Source: Halobacteriales archaeon QS_4_69_225 (lineage in GTDB: Archaea > Halobacteriota > Halobacteria > Halobacteriales > Haloarculaceae). Taken from it: a DNA stretch of 64,000 nt. Shown one piece after another: positions 1-9,405 of this stretch. Position 1 is the first letter of the stretch. Each line of letters opens with the position of its first letter. The notes beneath the pieces are model-generated. The model had not been told where the DNA came from and did no database searches. It saw only the letters and a list, made by a program, of their open reading frames with translations. Where the stretch lies: the NCBI GenBank assembly GCA_003020965.1, contig PXRL01000010.1, positions 232,278-296,277 of the forward strand, in the 5' to 3' direction. The translations under genes and the position numbers were made by a program.

Positions 1-82
1 CGTCGTCCCGGCGTCGGTAGTAGAGCTGTCGCGGACAGTACGCCGCCGTCGCCAGGTCGGTGAACGTGGGCGTCGCGGTCAC
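1..82 (-). CDS. Partial CDS, N-terminus only: Cas4/Dna2-like PD-(D/E)XK-type protein (GTG start)
   Basis: Reverse complement from 82 reads V/M-TATPTFTDLATAYCPRQLYYRRRDD, resembling the FTDLxxAxYCPRxLYYRR N-terminus of haloarchaeal Cas4/Dna2-like proteins; cut by the window edge. Confidence 0.45.
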   Translation of the reverse strand, partial: MTATPTFTDLATAAYCPRQLYYRRRDD

Positions 83-114
83 GGGGCCGCTGGCCGCGGC
101 TCCGTACTTGAACC

Positions 115-1347
115 CTACGTCGCCAGGCGGCGCCTGGCCAGGCGGGTCAGAAGCGGCGCGTCACGGAGCCGGAGCAGCCGCGCGATCGCGCGCTTGTCGC
201 CCTCGTTGGCCCGCGTCAGCGTCTCGTCGTCCAGCCGCTGGAGGTCCCGCATGAGTTCGTCGTACCGGTCGTTCGGCGCCAGGTATAGCAGCTGTGTCAT
301 CAGGAGCCGCGAGTCCATGTCGGGGGCGACCTCCTCGTGCCAGAGGTCGTCGTACAGCGACATCCTCTCCGCGGAGGTGTCCGGCTCCGACCGCGTGAAG
401 CACTGATCGACCGTCACCGCGGCCGCCCGGCCGGATTTCATGCCCTTGTGGATGCCCTCGCCCCACAGCGGGTCGATCGTCGGCACCGTGTCGCCGACCG
501 CCACGAAGCCGTCCGTGCTCAGCGAGTCCGGCGGCTGGATGTGCGCCGACCCCCGGTGCTGGCGGCCCTCGAGGCGGGTGGCGCCCTCGAAGCGAGGGTC
601 GGTGTCCAGCCAGTGATCGAGGTAGCCGTCGATGGTGCGGTCGACCTCGGCGTACCGCTGGTAGCTGTCGTTGCGGATGTAACAGATTCCCACCTTCGCC
701 GCGTCCCCGCCGGTGTGGAAGATCCACGAGTAGCCGCCGGGGGCGTACTCGTGGTCCAGCCGCAGCATCATCGAGTCCCGGAGGTCGGCGTACCCCTCGT
801 GGTCGAGGTCGACCCCCTCGAACTCGTACTCGACGCCGATGGCCTGGTTCCGGCGGTCGAGGTCGCAGACGTCGAGTTCCTTGGCCAGCGGCGCCGCCGG
901 CCCGGTGGCGTCGACGATGACGTCGCCGTACACCTCCTCGGAGCCGTTGTACCGGACGCCGACCGGCTCGCCGTCCTCGATGATGGGCTTGGAGACGCGG
1001 GCGTCGAACCGGTAATCGGCGCCCTTCTCGCGGCCGTCGTCGACGAGGAACTGCTTGAACGCCGCGAAGTCCAGCACCGCCCCCGGTCGGTCCTCGACGA
1101 AGAAGTGGTTCGGCGACTCGATGACGACGTCGTCGGTGAAGTTCATCACCACGTCGTCGGGGACGTTGAACGACGCCATCATCGACGGGAAGCTGCCGCC
1201 GGTCGACTTGTTGCTCTGACGTGGGAACTCCTCTTCGGCCTCCGTCTCCAACACGACGACATCGTACCCCCGGGCCGCGACGTCGCGGGCGCACTGGGCG
1301 CCCGCCGGCCCCGCGCCGGCGACGATCACGTCAAAGCGCTCGCGCAT
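115..1347 (-). CDS. Geranylgeranyl reductase family FAD-dependent oxidoreductase (digeranylgeranylglycerophospholipid reductase-like)
   Basis: N-terminal GAGPAGAQCARD dinucleotide-binding motif, GDTVPTIDPLWGEGIHKGMKSGR motif; 410 aa. Confidence 0.85.
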   Translation of the reverse strand: MRERFDVIVAGAGPAGAQCARDVAARGYDVVVLETEAEEEFPRQSNKSTGGSFPSMMASFNVPDDVVMNFTDDVVIESPNHFFVEDRPGAVLDFAAFKQFLVDDGREKGADYRFDARVSKPIIEDGEPVGVRYNGSEEVYGDVIVDATGPAAPLAKELDVCDLDRRNQAIGVEYEFEGVDLDHEGYADLRDSMMLRLDHEYAPGGYSWIFHTGGDAAKVGICYIRNDSYQRYAEVDRTIDGYLDHWLDTDPRFEGATRLEGRQHRGSAHIQPPDSLSTDGFVAVGDTVPTIDPLWGEGIHKGMKSGRAAAVTVDQCFTRSEPDTSAERMSLYDDLWHEEVAPDMDSRLLMTQLLYLAPNDRYDELMRDLQRLDDETLTRANEGDKRAIARLLRLRDAPLLTRLARRRLAT

Positions 1348-1422
1348 AGCGATTCCATGCGCGTATCCGTAATTAGTTTTCCTGACCCGGAAGGCCCGAC
1401 GGCCGGACGACCGGACGACCGG

Positions 1423-3603
1423 TCAGTCGTCGGCCGGGGCGGCATCGGCGTCGGCGCCAGCGTCGGCCGCGGCGACGGTCGCGCCGCCGGCCTCCAGCGC
1501 CTCGACGACCAGCTCCGCGACGTCGACGATCTCGATGTCCTCCTCGAAGCCGCCGGTCTTGCGGCCGTCCTCGTACATCGTCATGCACATCGGGCAGGCG
1601 ACGACGAACTTCTCGACGGCGGCGCCGGCGTCGGTGTCCTCCAGGGCCTCCCGGAGCCGCTCCTCGCTGGGCTTTTCGTCCTGTTCGTTGTCGAGCCACA
1701 GCCCGCCGCCGCCGCCGCCGCAGCAGTAGGAGTTCGCCCGATTGCGCGGCATCTCCTGGAGCTCGCAGCCGGTCGCCCGGACCAGCTCCCGCGGCGCCTC
1801 GTACTCGTCGTTGAACCGCCCGAGGTGACAGGGGTCGTGGTAGGTAACCGTGTAGTCGAGCTCGTCGCCGGACAGCCCCAGGGCGTCGACGCCGACCAGC
1901 TCCTCGACGGCCTGCGTCCAGTGGTACACCTCGACGTCGCCGTCGCGGTTCCAGTAGCCGTCGACGGCGAACTCCATCATCGGGTCGTCGGCGAACTCCG
2001 CGAAGTCGACCTCGGGGTACTCGTTTTTGAACGTGTTGTAGGAGTGGGGGTCCGTACAGACGATTTTCTCGTAGTCGCACTCCCGGAAGCTGTCGACGAG
2101 CGTGCCGGCCTGCTCGACGAAGAGGAACTCCTCGCCGATGCGTCGGACGTCGTTGCCGTCGTACACCTCGTCCTCGTAGAGGATGCCGACGGAGACGTCG
2201 GCGTGCTCGAAGATATGGGCCAGCGAGCGGGCGACCTGCTTGTTGCGCTCGTCGTAGCTGGGGTAGTCGCCGACGTACCAGAGGTACTCGACGGACGTCT
2301 CGCGGGCGTCGGCCACGTCGAAGGCCAGCTCGTCGGTCCAGTCGCCGCGGTCGGACGGCGAGTCGCCGAAGGTGTTGCCTTTCTGCATCACGTTCTGGAA
2401 GGTATCCTGGAGTTCCGGCCGGACGTCGCCCTGGTCGACGGCCTGGCGGTTCAGCCGGGTGAAGCTCTTGAGGTGCTCGATCTCGACCGGGCAGGCGTCC
2501 ATGCAGGCCATACACGCCATGCAGGACTCCATCGTCTCGGTGTCGATGACGCCGCCGCCGTCGGCGATGATCTCTTTCGGCTCGCCGCCGGCGTCGACGG
2601 ACCGGCGGTACTCCTTCAGGTCGAGGATGACGTCGCGGGGGTCCAGCGGCCGCCCCGAGGCCTTCGCCGGACAGACCGCCGAACAGCGCCCGCACTTCGT
2701 GCAGGCGTCCTGGTCGAGCAGCTCCTTCCAGGAGAAGTCGTCGATGGACTCGGCGTTGGTCGCGTCGAGGTCCGAGGGGACGCCCGGCAGGCGGGCGCCG
2801 GCTTTCTCGTCGCGCGTGACGACGTTGGCGAACGACGAGAACATGTGGAACGGCTTGGCGTAGGGGATGGCGGCGATGAAGACGAACGCCAGAATCGAGT
2901 GCGACCACCAGGCGACGGGGTAGACGGCGGCGGCCATCGATTTGTCCATGCCGGCGGCGGCGAAGCCGACGGCGACGGCCGTCCCGACGAAGCTGACCGA
3001 CTCGGCGCCCTGGCCGATGATGCGCAGCCCCTCCAGCAGGAAGCCGCCGATTCCCAGCAGGAACAGTGACCACACGAGGAAGGCGTCCTCCCAGTTGGTG
3101 TGTTTGCCCCACAGCCGTTCCTTGCGGACGGCGTAGCGGCGCCACAGCGCCACCCCCAGCCCGACGACGAACAGCAGCCCCAGAGCGTCGGTCACCAACT
3201 GGTAGGACAGATAGAAGTCGCCGACCCAGAACGACTCGCCGGTCGCCACCTGGTAGATGTCGAGGTCGATGAACAGGATGGTCGTCGCGATGAGCAGCGT
3301 CAGAAAGCCCCAGAGGATGAACGCGTGCATCAGCCCGCCGACCAGGTCGCGGTTGAACTGCTTCTCGTTCGAGGCGATCACCTTCGCCGCCGAGGCGACC
3401 CGTTCCGGCAGGTTGTCGAGGCGGTCGAACCAGTCTTCCGTTCCCTCGGCGTAGCGGGCGAACCGCCCGTAGATCCCGACGGCGGCGACGAGAACCGTCA
3501 GGGTGGCGAGAAAGTAAAACACCACCTTCTGGACCGGGCCGATCTGCCAGAAGGTGTCCCGGGCGACGTCGCCGCCCGTCTGCAGCGGAAGCGCCGGTGG
3601 CAT
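1423..3603 (-). CDS. Membrane-anchored Fe-S oxidoreductase (HdrD/GlcF-like, CCG domains with two 4Fe-4S motifs)
   Basis: N-terminal TM helices, CTKCGRCSAVCP and CMACMACMDACP clusters, C-terminal CCG-type motifs (HDPCHLGR, NSYCCGGGGGG, CPMC). Confidence 0.85.
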   Translation of the reverse strand: MPPALPLQTGGDVARDTFWQIGPVQKVVFYFLATLTVLVAAVGIYGRFARYAEGTEDWFDRLDNLPERVASAAKVIASNEKQFNRDLVGGLMHAFILWGFLTLLIATTILFIDLDIYQVATGESFWVGDFYLSYQLVTDALGLLFVVGLGVALWRRYAVRKERLWGKHTNWEDAFLVWSLFLLGIGGFLLEGLRIIGQGAESVSFVGTAVAVGFAAAGMDKSMAAAVYPVAWWSHSILAFVFIAAIPYAKPFHMFSSFANVVTRDEKAGARLPGVPSDLDATNAESIDDFSWKELLDQDACTKCGRCSAVCPAKASGRPLDPRDVILDLKEYRRSVDAGGEPKEIIADGGGVIDTETMESCMACMACMDACPVEIEHLKSFTRLNRQAVDQGDVRPELQDTFQNVMQKGNTFGDSPSDRGDWTDELAFDVADARETSVEYLWYVGDYPSYDERNKQVARSLAHIFEHADVSVGILYEDEVYDGNDVRRIGEEFLFVEQAGTLVDSFRECDYEKIVCTDPHSYNTFKNEYPEVDFAEFADDPMMEFAVDGYWNRDGDVEVYHWTQAVEELVGVDALGLSGDELDYTVTYHDPCHLGRFNDEYEAPRELVRATGCELQEMPRNRANSYCCGGGGGGLWLDNEQDEKPSEERLREALEDTDAGAAVEKFVVACPMCMTMYEDGRKTGGFEEDIEIVDVAELVVEALEAGGATVAAADAGADADAAPADD

Positions 3604-3707
3604 ACGAATACAAGCAGGGAGCTACCCGCTTAAGACTTGTTACACCGGGTCGTGAGACCGCCTACGGCACATCCACAAATCGATGGAGCCCCCGATTGCC
3701 GGGTCGT

Positions 3708-4424
3708 TCAAACTGCACCGTAGAGGGCGGCCGCCGACAGCCCGACGGCCAGGGCCAGCGCCGGGAGATCCCGGCGGCCGAGTCGGAGCGGCGGGAGGGT
3801 GGGGTTCCAGGCGAAACAGCGGGCCTGCAGCGCGAGCGCGAGCCGGTCGGCCCGCCGGAAGGCGCGGTTGAACCCGGCGACCGCCAGAAGCCGGGCACGG
3901 TCCCGAACCGACCGCTGCCCTCCGAGTCGTGCTCGCTGTGCGTCCCGGATTCGTGCGAGGTCCCGCTGCAACAGCGGGAGAAACCGGAACACGAGCGCGA
4001 CGCCGACGCCGAGAAAGCGGCCGAACCGGCCCGGAACGGTCCGCTGTATCGCGGCTCTCGAGGCCCGAACCGGCGTCGTCCGAACGTAGGCCGCGCTGAC
4101 GAACAGGACGAGCAGGATGCGGTAGCTGGCCAGCGCCGGGGGAACGGCGTCGGCGACGACGAACCACGGCGTCCCGAGCGTCAGTCCCTGCAGCACCGGT
4201 GCGCCGACGAGAAACGGCACGAGGTATCTCAGTTCCCGGACGGTGACGACCGGGGAGGTATCGGCCGCGGCCATCAGGACTCCGGTCAGTGCGGTGAGCC
4301 AAACGAGTCCCCAGGGAGTGGTATAAACGAAGGCGGCGACGACGAAGCTGACCTGGACGGCGAACTTCGAGCGGGGGTCGAGCCGGTGGCCAACGGAGTC
4401 GCCGGGACGATAAGCGAGGGTCAC
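3708..4424 (-). CDS. bioN: ECF transporter T component (EcfT/BioN-like)
   Basis: Hydrophobic protein with EcfT-type Ala-Arg-Gly-like motifs (IRDAQRARLGG, LALQARCF); overlaps the ATPase gene, next to bioY. Confidence 0.8.
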   Translation of the reverse strand: MTLAYRPGDSVGHRLDPRSKFAVQVSFVVAAFVYTTPWGLVWLTALTGVLMAAADTSPVVTVRELRYLVPFLVGAPVLQGLTLGTPWFVVADAVPPALASYRILLVLFVSAAYVRTTPVRASRAAIQRTVPGRFGRFLGVGVALVFRFLPLLQRDLARIRDAQRARLGGQRSVRDRARLLAVAGFNRAFRRADRLALALQARCFAWNPTLPPLRLGRRDLPALALAVGLSAAALYGAV

Positions 4425-5119
4425 GGCCGACGGACACCCCGGTCGTCGAGGTCCGGCAGGACCGCGTCGGGCGTCCCGGTGCGGACGACTCGTCCCGCCG
4501 ACATCACCGCGATCCTGTCGGCCAGCGACACGACGTCCCGCAGGTCGTGCGTGACGACGACGACGCTGGTTCCGGCGTCGTGGAGTGCCTCGAGTCGGTC
4601 GAGGACCGACTCCCGCGCCGGCCAGTCGAGGCCGGTGAACGGCTCGTCGAGGACGAGGTGTGACGGCTCCATCGCCAGCGCGCCCGCGATGGCAACTCGG
4701 GCCCGTTCGCCGCCCGAGAGGCGGTCGATGCGCCGCTCGCCGTACCCGTCGAGTTCGACTGCGGCGAGAGCCGCCTCGACCCGGCGGTCGATGTCGGCCC
4801 GTGGGAGCCCGAGGTTCTCGGGGCCGAACGCCACGTCGGCCGCGACGGTCGCGGCGACGAAGCAGTCCCGCGGGGTCTGAAACACCATCCCGACCTCCGT
4901 TCGGGCGGCGACGAGGTCCGCGAAGACGTCCGTTTCGTCGACCTCGACGGTCCCCGAGTCCGGCTCCAGCAGCCCGTTGAAATGACGGACGAGCGTCGTC
5001 TTCCCGGAGCCGTTCGGGCCGGCGAGGACGACGAACTCGCCGTCGTCGATTCGCGTCGAAACCCCGTCGAGAGCGGCCTCGTCTCCGTACCGGTGGACGA
5101 GGTCCCGCGTCTCGATCAT
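4421..5119 (-). CDS. bioM: ECF transporter ATPase (BioM/EcfA-like)
   Basis: Walker A GPNGSGKTT, LSGGERARVAIAGAL signature, Walker B LVLDEPF; internal Met start MIETRDLVHRYGDEAALDG. Confidence 0.9.
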   Translation of the reverse strand: MIETRDLVHRYGDEAALDGVSTRIDDGEFVVLAGPNGSGKTTLVRHFNGLLEPDSGTVEVDETDVFADLVAARTEVGMVFQTPRDCFVAATVAADVAFGPENLGLPRADIDRRVEAALAAVELDGYGERRIDRLSGGERARVAIAGALAMEPSHLVLDEPFTGLDWPARESVLDRLEALHDAGTSVVVVTHDLRDVVSLADRIAVMSAGRVVRTGTPDAVLPDLDDRGVRRP

Positions 5120-5120
5120 T

Positions 5121-5720
5121 TCACTTCGGCAGAACGTGTTCGTTGAGCGATCCGCTCCGGATGAGTACGAGCGCGATGAACATCTTGAACACGTCACCGG
5201 GGATGAACGGGAGCGAGGCGAGCGTCAGTGCCTCGACGAGCCCGACGTCGTTCACGAACGCGAACTGCGCGGTTCCGAGGGCGTAGATGATGACGATTGC
5301 GGCCGTCATACCCGCGAGCGGCCTGATCGGCGGAACCACGCGGAGGTCGGTGAGTTCGCTCCCTCCGTGTGCGAGGTAGCCAGCTGCCGCCGCGGCGACG
5401 GGATAGGAAAACAGGTAGCCGCCGGTCTGTCCGGCCAACACGCCGATACCGGCCGACCCGCCCGCGAACACCGGCGCGCCGACGGCGCCCGCGACGAGAT
5501 AGAGGAGCATCGAGGCTGCGCCCCAGACGGGCCCGAGTAGCAATCCGGCGAGGAACACGCCGAGCACCTGGAGCGTGAACGGTACGGGCGAAAATGGAAT
5601 CGGGATCGACCCCACGATGGCGAACGCTCCGGTCAGTGCCGCCAACAGCGCCGCTCGGGCGATGTTGAGCGTCGTCTCGTCACCGACCAGATCGACGTCG
5701 GACGTCGTCGTGTCGCTCAT
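5121..5720 (-). CDS. bioY: Biotin transporter BioY
   Basis: BioY-like sequence (IPIPFSPVPFTLQVLGVFLAGLLLGPVWGAASMLLYL, GGYLFSYPVAA). Confidence 0.92.
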   Translation of the reverse strand: MSDTTTSDVDLVGDETTLNIARAALLAALTGAFAIVGSIPIPFSPVPFTLQVLGVFLAGLLLGPVWGAASMLLYLVAGAVGAPVFAGGSAGIGVLAGQTGGYLFSYPVAAAAAGYLAHGGSELTDLRVVPPIRPLAGMTAAIVIIYALGTAQFAFVNDVGLVEALTLASLPFIPGDVFKMFIALVLIRSGSLNEHVLPK

Positions 5721-5809
5721 GGAGCCTGGTTCCCGTCGACCGGCTTCACCCTATCGGTTGACGTTCGGCGCCGGGTTTATGTGGCGAAAACGCGAACCGT
5801 ACGGTCCCC

Positions 5810-6406
5810 GTGACCGAAAACACCGACGAACTCCGTGACATCTTCAGGAGAGTCGCCGACGAGGACACGGTCACCGAGACCCAAGAGGAATCGCGGGGCT
5901 CGCTGACCGACGAGGGGGCGTCGCGGGAGCGTCTGATCGAGATAATCGAGCGGATGCGTGCCGACCACGAGTTCGAGACGGAGCTGTCCGACGCGGAGCT
6001 GGCGACCGTCGTCAGGCGGTTCTACGACGACGACGGCGACGACGACGACATCGCCGAGGCGCTCGACGTCTCGCCGCGGGAGGCGTTTCGCGCTCGGATG
6101 GACCTCCACCTCGTCCGCGAGACGGACACCGACCCCTTCGACCTCGCGGCGCTCCGCGACCACCTCGCCGACGGCGAATCGACGGCGGAAATCGCCGACC
6201 GACTGGACGTCGACGGGTCGGCAGTTCGGCGGTACCGGCGGGTCGTCGAAGCCGAAAGGGAGGCCCGCCGCGTCAGCGAGCGCTTCCGGATCGAGTTCGA
6301 GGACGCCGTCCCGGGCGCCGAGGCGGGCGAGCGGTTCACCGAGGAGATGACCGAGGACGGCCTCGACGAAGCGACCGAGGACATCGAGACGGACGTCTCC
6401 TTCTGA
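5810..6406 (+). CDS. Acidic HTH-containing haloarchaeal protein (conditioned medium-induced protein 4-like)
   Basis: GTG start; two HTH-like segments (DIAEALDVSPREAFRARMDLHL; STAEIADRLDVDGSAVRRYRRVV). Confidence 0.55.
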   Translation: MTENTDELRDIFRRVADEDTVTETQEESRGSLTDEGASRERLIEIIERMRADHEFETELSDAELATVVRRFYDDDGDDDDIAEALDVSPREAFRARMDLHLVRETDTDPFDLAALRDHLADGESTAEIADRLDVDGSAVRRYRRVVEAEREARRVSERFRIEFEDAVPGAEAGERFTEEMTEDGLDEATEDIETDVSF

Positions 6407-6537
6407 GCGACAGCTGCCGGCGACGGTTTATGTACCAGGGCGCGGCCAACGGCCGTATCCGCTGACGAGCGCCGACGGTCCGCCGGGGCGGGAGTGCGGA
6501 ACACGGGCCGTCGTCACGTCGCCGTTCCGCCTGCTCG

Positions 6538-6918
6538 CTACCGCTCGACGCGGACGTCGTGTCGGTCGACGTACCCCGTGACCCGCATCCGGAGGGGGCC
6601 GTCACCCGGCCACGCGACTTCGGCGTCCAGCGCCGCCGGGTCGCCGACGTACGTCCACAGGCCGCCACCGCCGTCCGGTACCCGGACGCGGACGTAGAGT
6701 CCCCGGTCGACGCCCTCGTAGGCGTCGAGGGCCGCGAGGTCGCCATCCCGGAGCCGCAGCACCCGGCCGTCGGTCTCGCCGCCCGGTGCGAGCGTCGGGT
6801 AGCGCGCCTCGACCCGGTGGAGTCCGACGAGTCGAGCGTCCGGTCCGAAGTCGGCGTGGCCGACCACCTCGCGGGCGCGATCCGGCTCCCGGAGCGTCCC
6901 GTAAACGAAGGCGTCCAT
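6538..6918 (-). CDS. Gamma-glutamylcyclotransferase (AIG2-like) family protein
   Basis: MDAFVYGTLREPDRAREV...; start trimmed to the internal Met. Confidence 0.8.
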   Translation of the reverse strand: MDAFVYGTLREPDRAREVVGHADFGPDARLVGLHRVEARYPTLAPGGETDGRVLRLRDGDLAALDAYEGVDRGLYVRVRVPDGGGGLWTYVGDPAALDAEVAWPGDGPLRMRVTGYVDRHDVRVER

Positions 6919-7123
6919 GCATCGTCGGGGTCGCCGGCGAGCGAAAGCTCTACCGGCCGCGGCCCGGGCCCGCCGACGGTGTGTGGGCGGTCCCTGTCGG
7001 TACCGCGCCGGCGGGCGGGCACAATAGACGGCCTCGATGCCCGAGGAGGCGGAAGCCTCCCGGCGGAGCGAGCCCGACCGTCGGTCGAAGCGCTCAATAC
7101 TTGGTAGCCGAATACACCGACGA

Positions 7124-7765
7124 ATGCTGTCGTCCTCTTGGAAGCGGGACATCGCGAGCGGACTGGTCATCCTCGTCCCGCTTCTCGTCGTGGCGTACGT
7201 CGTCACCTTCATCTACCGGGCCATCGCCAACATTCCGTACATCGACAAGGTACTGGCCGAGCAGCCGACCGGAGTGCGGGTCGTGATCGTGCTCGCGGTG
7301 TTCGCGATGCTGGTGCTGTCGGTCGGCTATCTGATGCGAACGACGCTCGGAGACCTCCTCGAGACCGCCATCGACAGCCTCATGAACCAGGTGCCGGGGC
7401 TCCGCGTCGTCTACAACGCCTCGAAGATGGCCGTCGAGACCGCCGTCTCCGGGCCCGAGGACCTCCAGACGCCGGTCAAGCTGGAGGTGTGGGACGGAAT
7501 GCGGATGACCGCGTTCAAGACCGGCAAGACGACCCCCGACGGCCGCGACGTGCTCTTCCTGCCGACGGCGCCCAACATCACGACCGGCTACGTCGTCGAG
7601 GTCGAATCCGACCGCTACACCGAGGTCGACGAGAACGTCGAGGACGCGTTGACGCGCATCCTCAGCGCCGGCTTCGGCGAGAACACCGACCCCGGCATCG
7701 CCATCGACGTGACCGAGGGCGGTCCGGTGGCCCGGGCCGACGAGACCGAGGCGATCGACGATTGA
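7124..7765 (+). CDS. DUF502 family membrane protein
   Basis: Two TM helices followed by VPGLRVVYNASKMAVETA and DVLFLPTAPNITTGYVVEVE. Confidence 0.85.
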   Translation: MLSSSWKRDIASGLVILVPLLVVAYVVTFIYRAIANIPYIDKVLAEQPTGVRVVIVLAVFAMLVLSVGYLMRTTLGDLLETAIDSLMNQVPGLRVVYNASKMAVETAVSGPEDLQTPVKLEVWDGMRMTAFKTGKTTPDGRDVLFLPTAPNITTGYVVEVESDRYTEVDENVEDALTRILSAGFGENTDPGIAIDVTEGGPVARADETEAIDD

Positions 7766-7772
7766 CCCTCGA

Positions 7773-8609
7773 CTACCCGTTGACGACCGCTCGCAGCGCG
7801 AAGAGGGCGTTCTCCTTCCGCTCTATCACCCGGCGGTAGAAGTACGACAGCCACCGCGTCCCGTACGGCGCGTACTGGTAGACCGGGACGCCGTCGGCCG
7901 CCAGCTCCCGCTGGGTGTCCTCGCGGACGCCCATCAGCATCTGGACCTCGTAGTCGGTGTCGTGCTCCTCCTGGAGGTCGGCCGCCAGCCCGAGCATCTC
8001 CGGGTCGTGGCTCCCGACGCCGACCACGCCGTCGAACGTCCGGAAGGCCTGCTCCAGCAGCTCCCGGTAGGCCTCGTCGATCCGCGCCTTGTCGGTGTAG
8101 GCGACGTCCGGCGGCTCCTCGTAGGCGCCCTTCACGAGCCGGACCTTCCCCGGCAGCGCCGCGAGCCGCTCGAGATCGTCGGGCGTCCGCCTGAGGTTGG
8201 CCTGCAGACAGAGCCCCATCTCGGGGTAGCGCTCGACCTGCGTCTCGAAGGCGTCCAGCGTCGCGTCGGTCGTCGTGTAGTCTTCCATATCGACCCAGAC
8301 GAAACGGTCGTGGTCGGCGGCGGCGTCGACGACCCGCCCGAGGTTCTCCCGGAAAACCGACTCTCCGACGTCCAACCCGAGCTGCGAGGGTTTCACCGAG
8401 ACGCAGGCGTCGAACTCCGTCCGCCCGAGGTCGGCGAGCAGCTCGCGGTACGTCGCCGTGTCGTCGTCGGCCGGGTTGCGGTCGTCGTAGTGTTCGCCCA
8501 GGAGGTTCAGGATGGTCCCGACGCCGTCGTCGTCGAGCCGACGGGCGTGGTCCACGGCGGCCGCGGCCGTCTCGCCGGCGACGAACCGCCGGGCGATGGG
8601 CGGTATCAT
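7773..8609 (-). CDS. Proline dehydrogenase
   Basis: PRODH motifs ([58 protein letters not shown]); start at MIPPIARRF. Confidence 0.9.
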   Translation of the reverse strand: MIPPIARRFVAGETAAAAVDHARRLDDDGVGTILNLLGEHYDDRNPADDDTATYRELLADLGRTEFDACVSVKPSQLGLDVGESVFRENLGRVVDAAADHDRFVWVDMEDYTTTDATLDAFETQVERYPEMGLCLQANLRRTPDDLERLAALPGKVRLVKGAYEEPPDVAYTDKARIDEAYRELLEQAFRTFDGVVGVGSHDPEMLGLAADLQEEHDTDYEVQMLMGVREDTQRELAADGVPVYQYAPYGTRWLSYFYRRVIERKENALFALRAVVNG

Positions 8610-8697
8610 GCTGGCAAATACTGCCGCCCGACCCAAGAGCCTGCCCCTTCCGGAGCGACCCGCCGGCCTTTTGAAACCGCCGGTCGGAGCCGGGAAC

Positions 8698-9243
8698 ATG
8701 GTGGTCGAGACGGTCGTCGTCGCCGTGTGGGTGATGCTGCCGGCGTACGTCCCGAACAACGCGGCGGTGCTGGCCGGCGGCGGCCGGCCGATCGACGGCG
8801 GCCGGACCCTCGGAGACGGTAGACGGGCCCTCGGCGACGGGAAGACCTGGCGCGGCACCGTCGCCGGCACGGCCGCGGGGGTCGTCGTCGCGCTCGCGCT
8901 GAACCTGCTGGCACCCGCGGCGACCGACCTGACCGGCCTGGGGCTGCCGGTCTTTCCCGCGTCGGCCGCGGCGTCGCTGCCGGCCGGCGCGATGCTCGGC
9001 GACATCCTCGCGTCGTTCCTCAAGCGCCGGACCGGCCGCGAGCGCGGCGCCGCCCTCCCCGGCGTCGACCAGTTGGACTTCGTCGTCGCCGCCCTGGCGC
9101 TGACGTTCCTGATCGCTGCCGGGTGGTTCCGCGCGACGTTCACACCCCCGGTGCTGATCGTGGTCGTCGTCCTCACGCCGCTGTTACACGTCGGGACGAA
9201 CGCCGGCGCCTACGCGCTGGGGCTGAAAGGCGAGCCGTGGTGA
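8698..9243 (+). CDS. carS: CDP-2,3-bis-(O-geranylgeranyl)-sn-glycerol synthase
   Basis: [45 protein letters not shown] motifs typical of CarS. Confidence 0.93.
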   Translation: MVVETVVVAVWVMLPAYVPNNAAVLAGGGRPIDGGRTLGDGRRALGDGKTWRGTVAGTAAGVVVALALNLLAPAATDLTGLGLPVFPASAAASLPAGAMLGDILASFLKRRTGRERGAALPGVDQLDFVVAALALTFLIAAGWFRATFTPPVLIVVVVLTPLLHVGTNAGAYALGLKGEPW

Positions 9244-9405
9244 CCGGAACGGGCGTCCGGGCACCGACCGGCGGGACGCCCCGGCTTCACCTCCGTGTGG
9301 GCACCAGACGACAGCCGGTGCTATCGGATCGATAAATACGAGAAGCGTTCGGCGGGCGATGCGAGCGGAACGGGAGGGGTGGTGTGGCGTGGCGTCTCGG
9401 GGGCC

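Noticed and set aside
337-3069. 910-aa plus-strand ORF, and other long ORFs such as 60470..62800 (+), 19809..21848 (+), 35586..37220 (-), 37105..38925 (-)
   Set aside because: Antisense to clearly conserved genes, with Arg/Asp/Val/His-rich composition typical of shadow ORFs in high-GC DNA.
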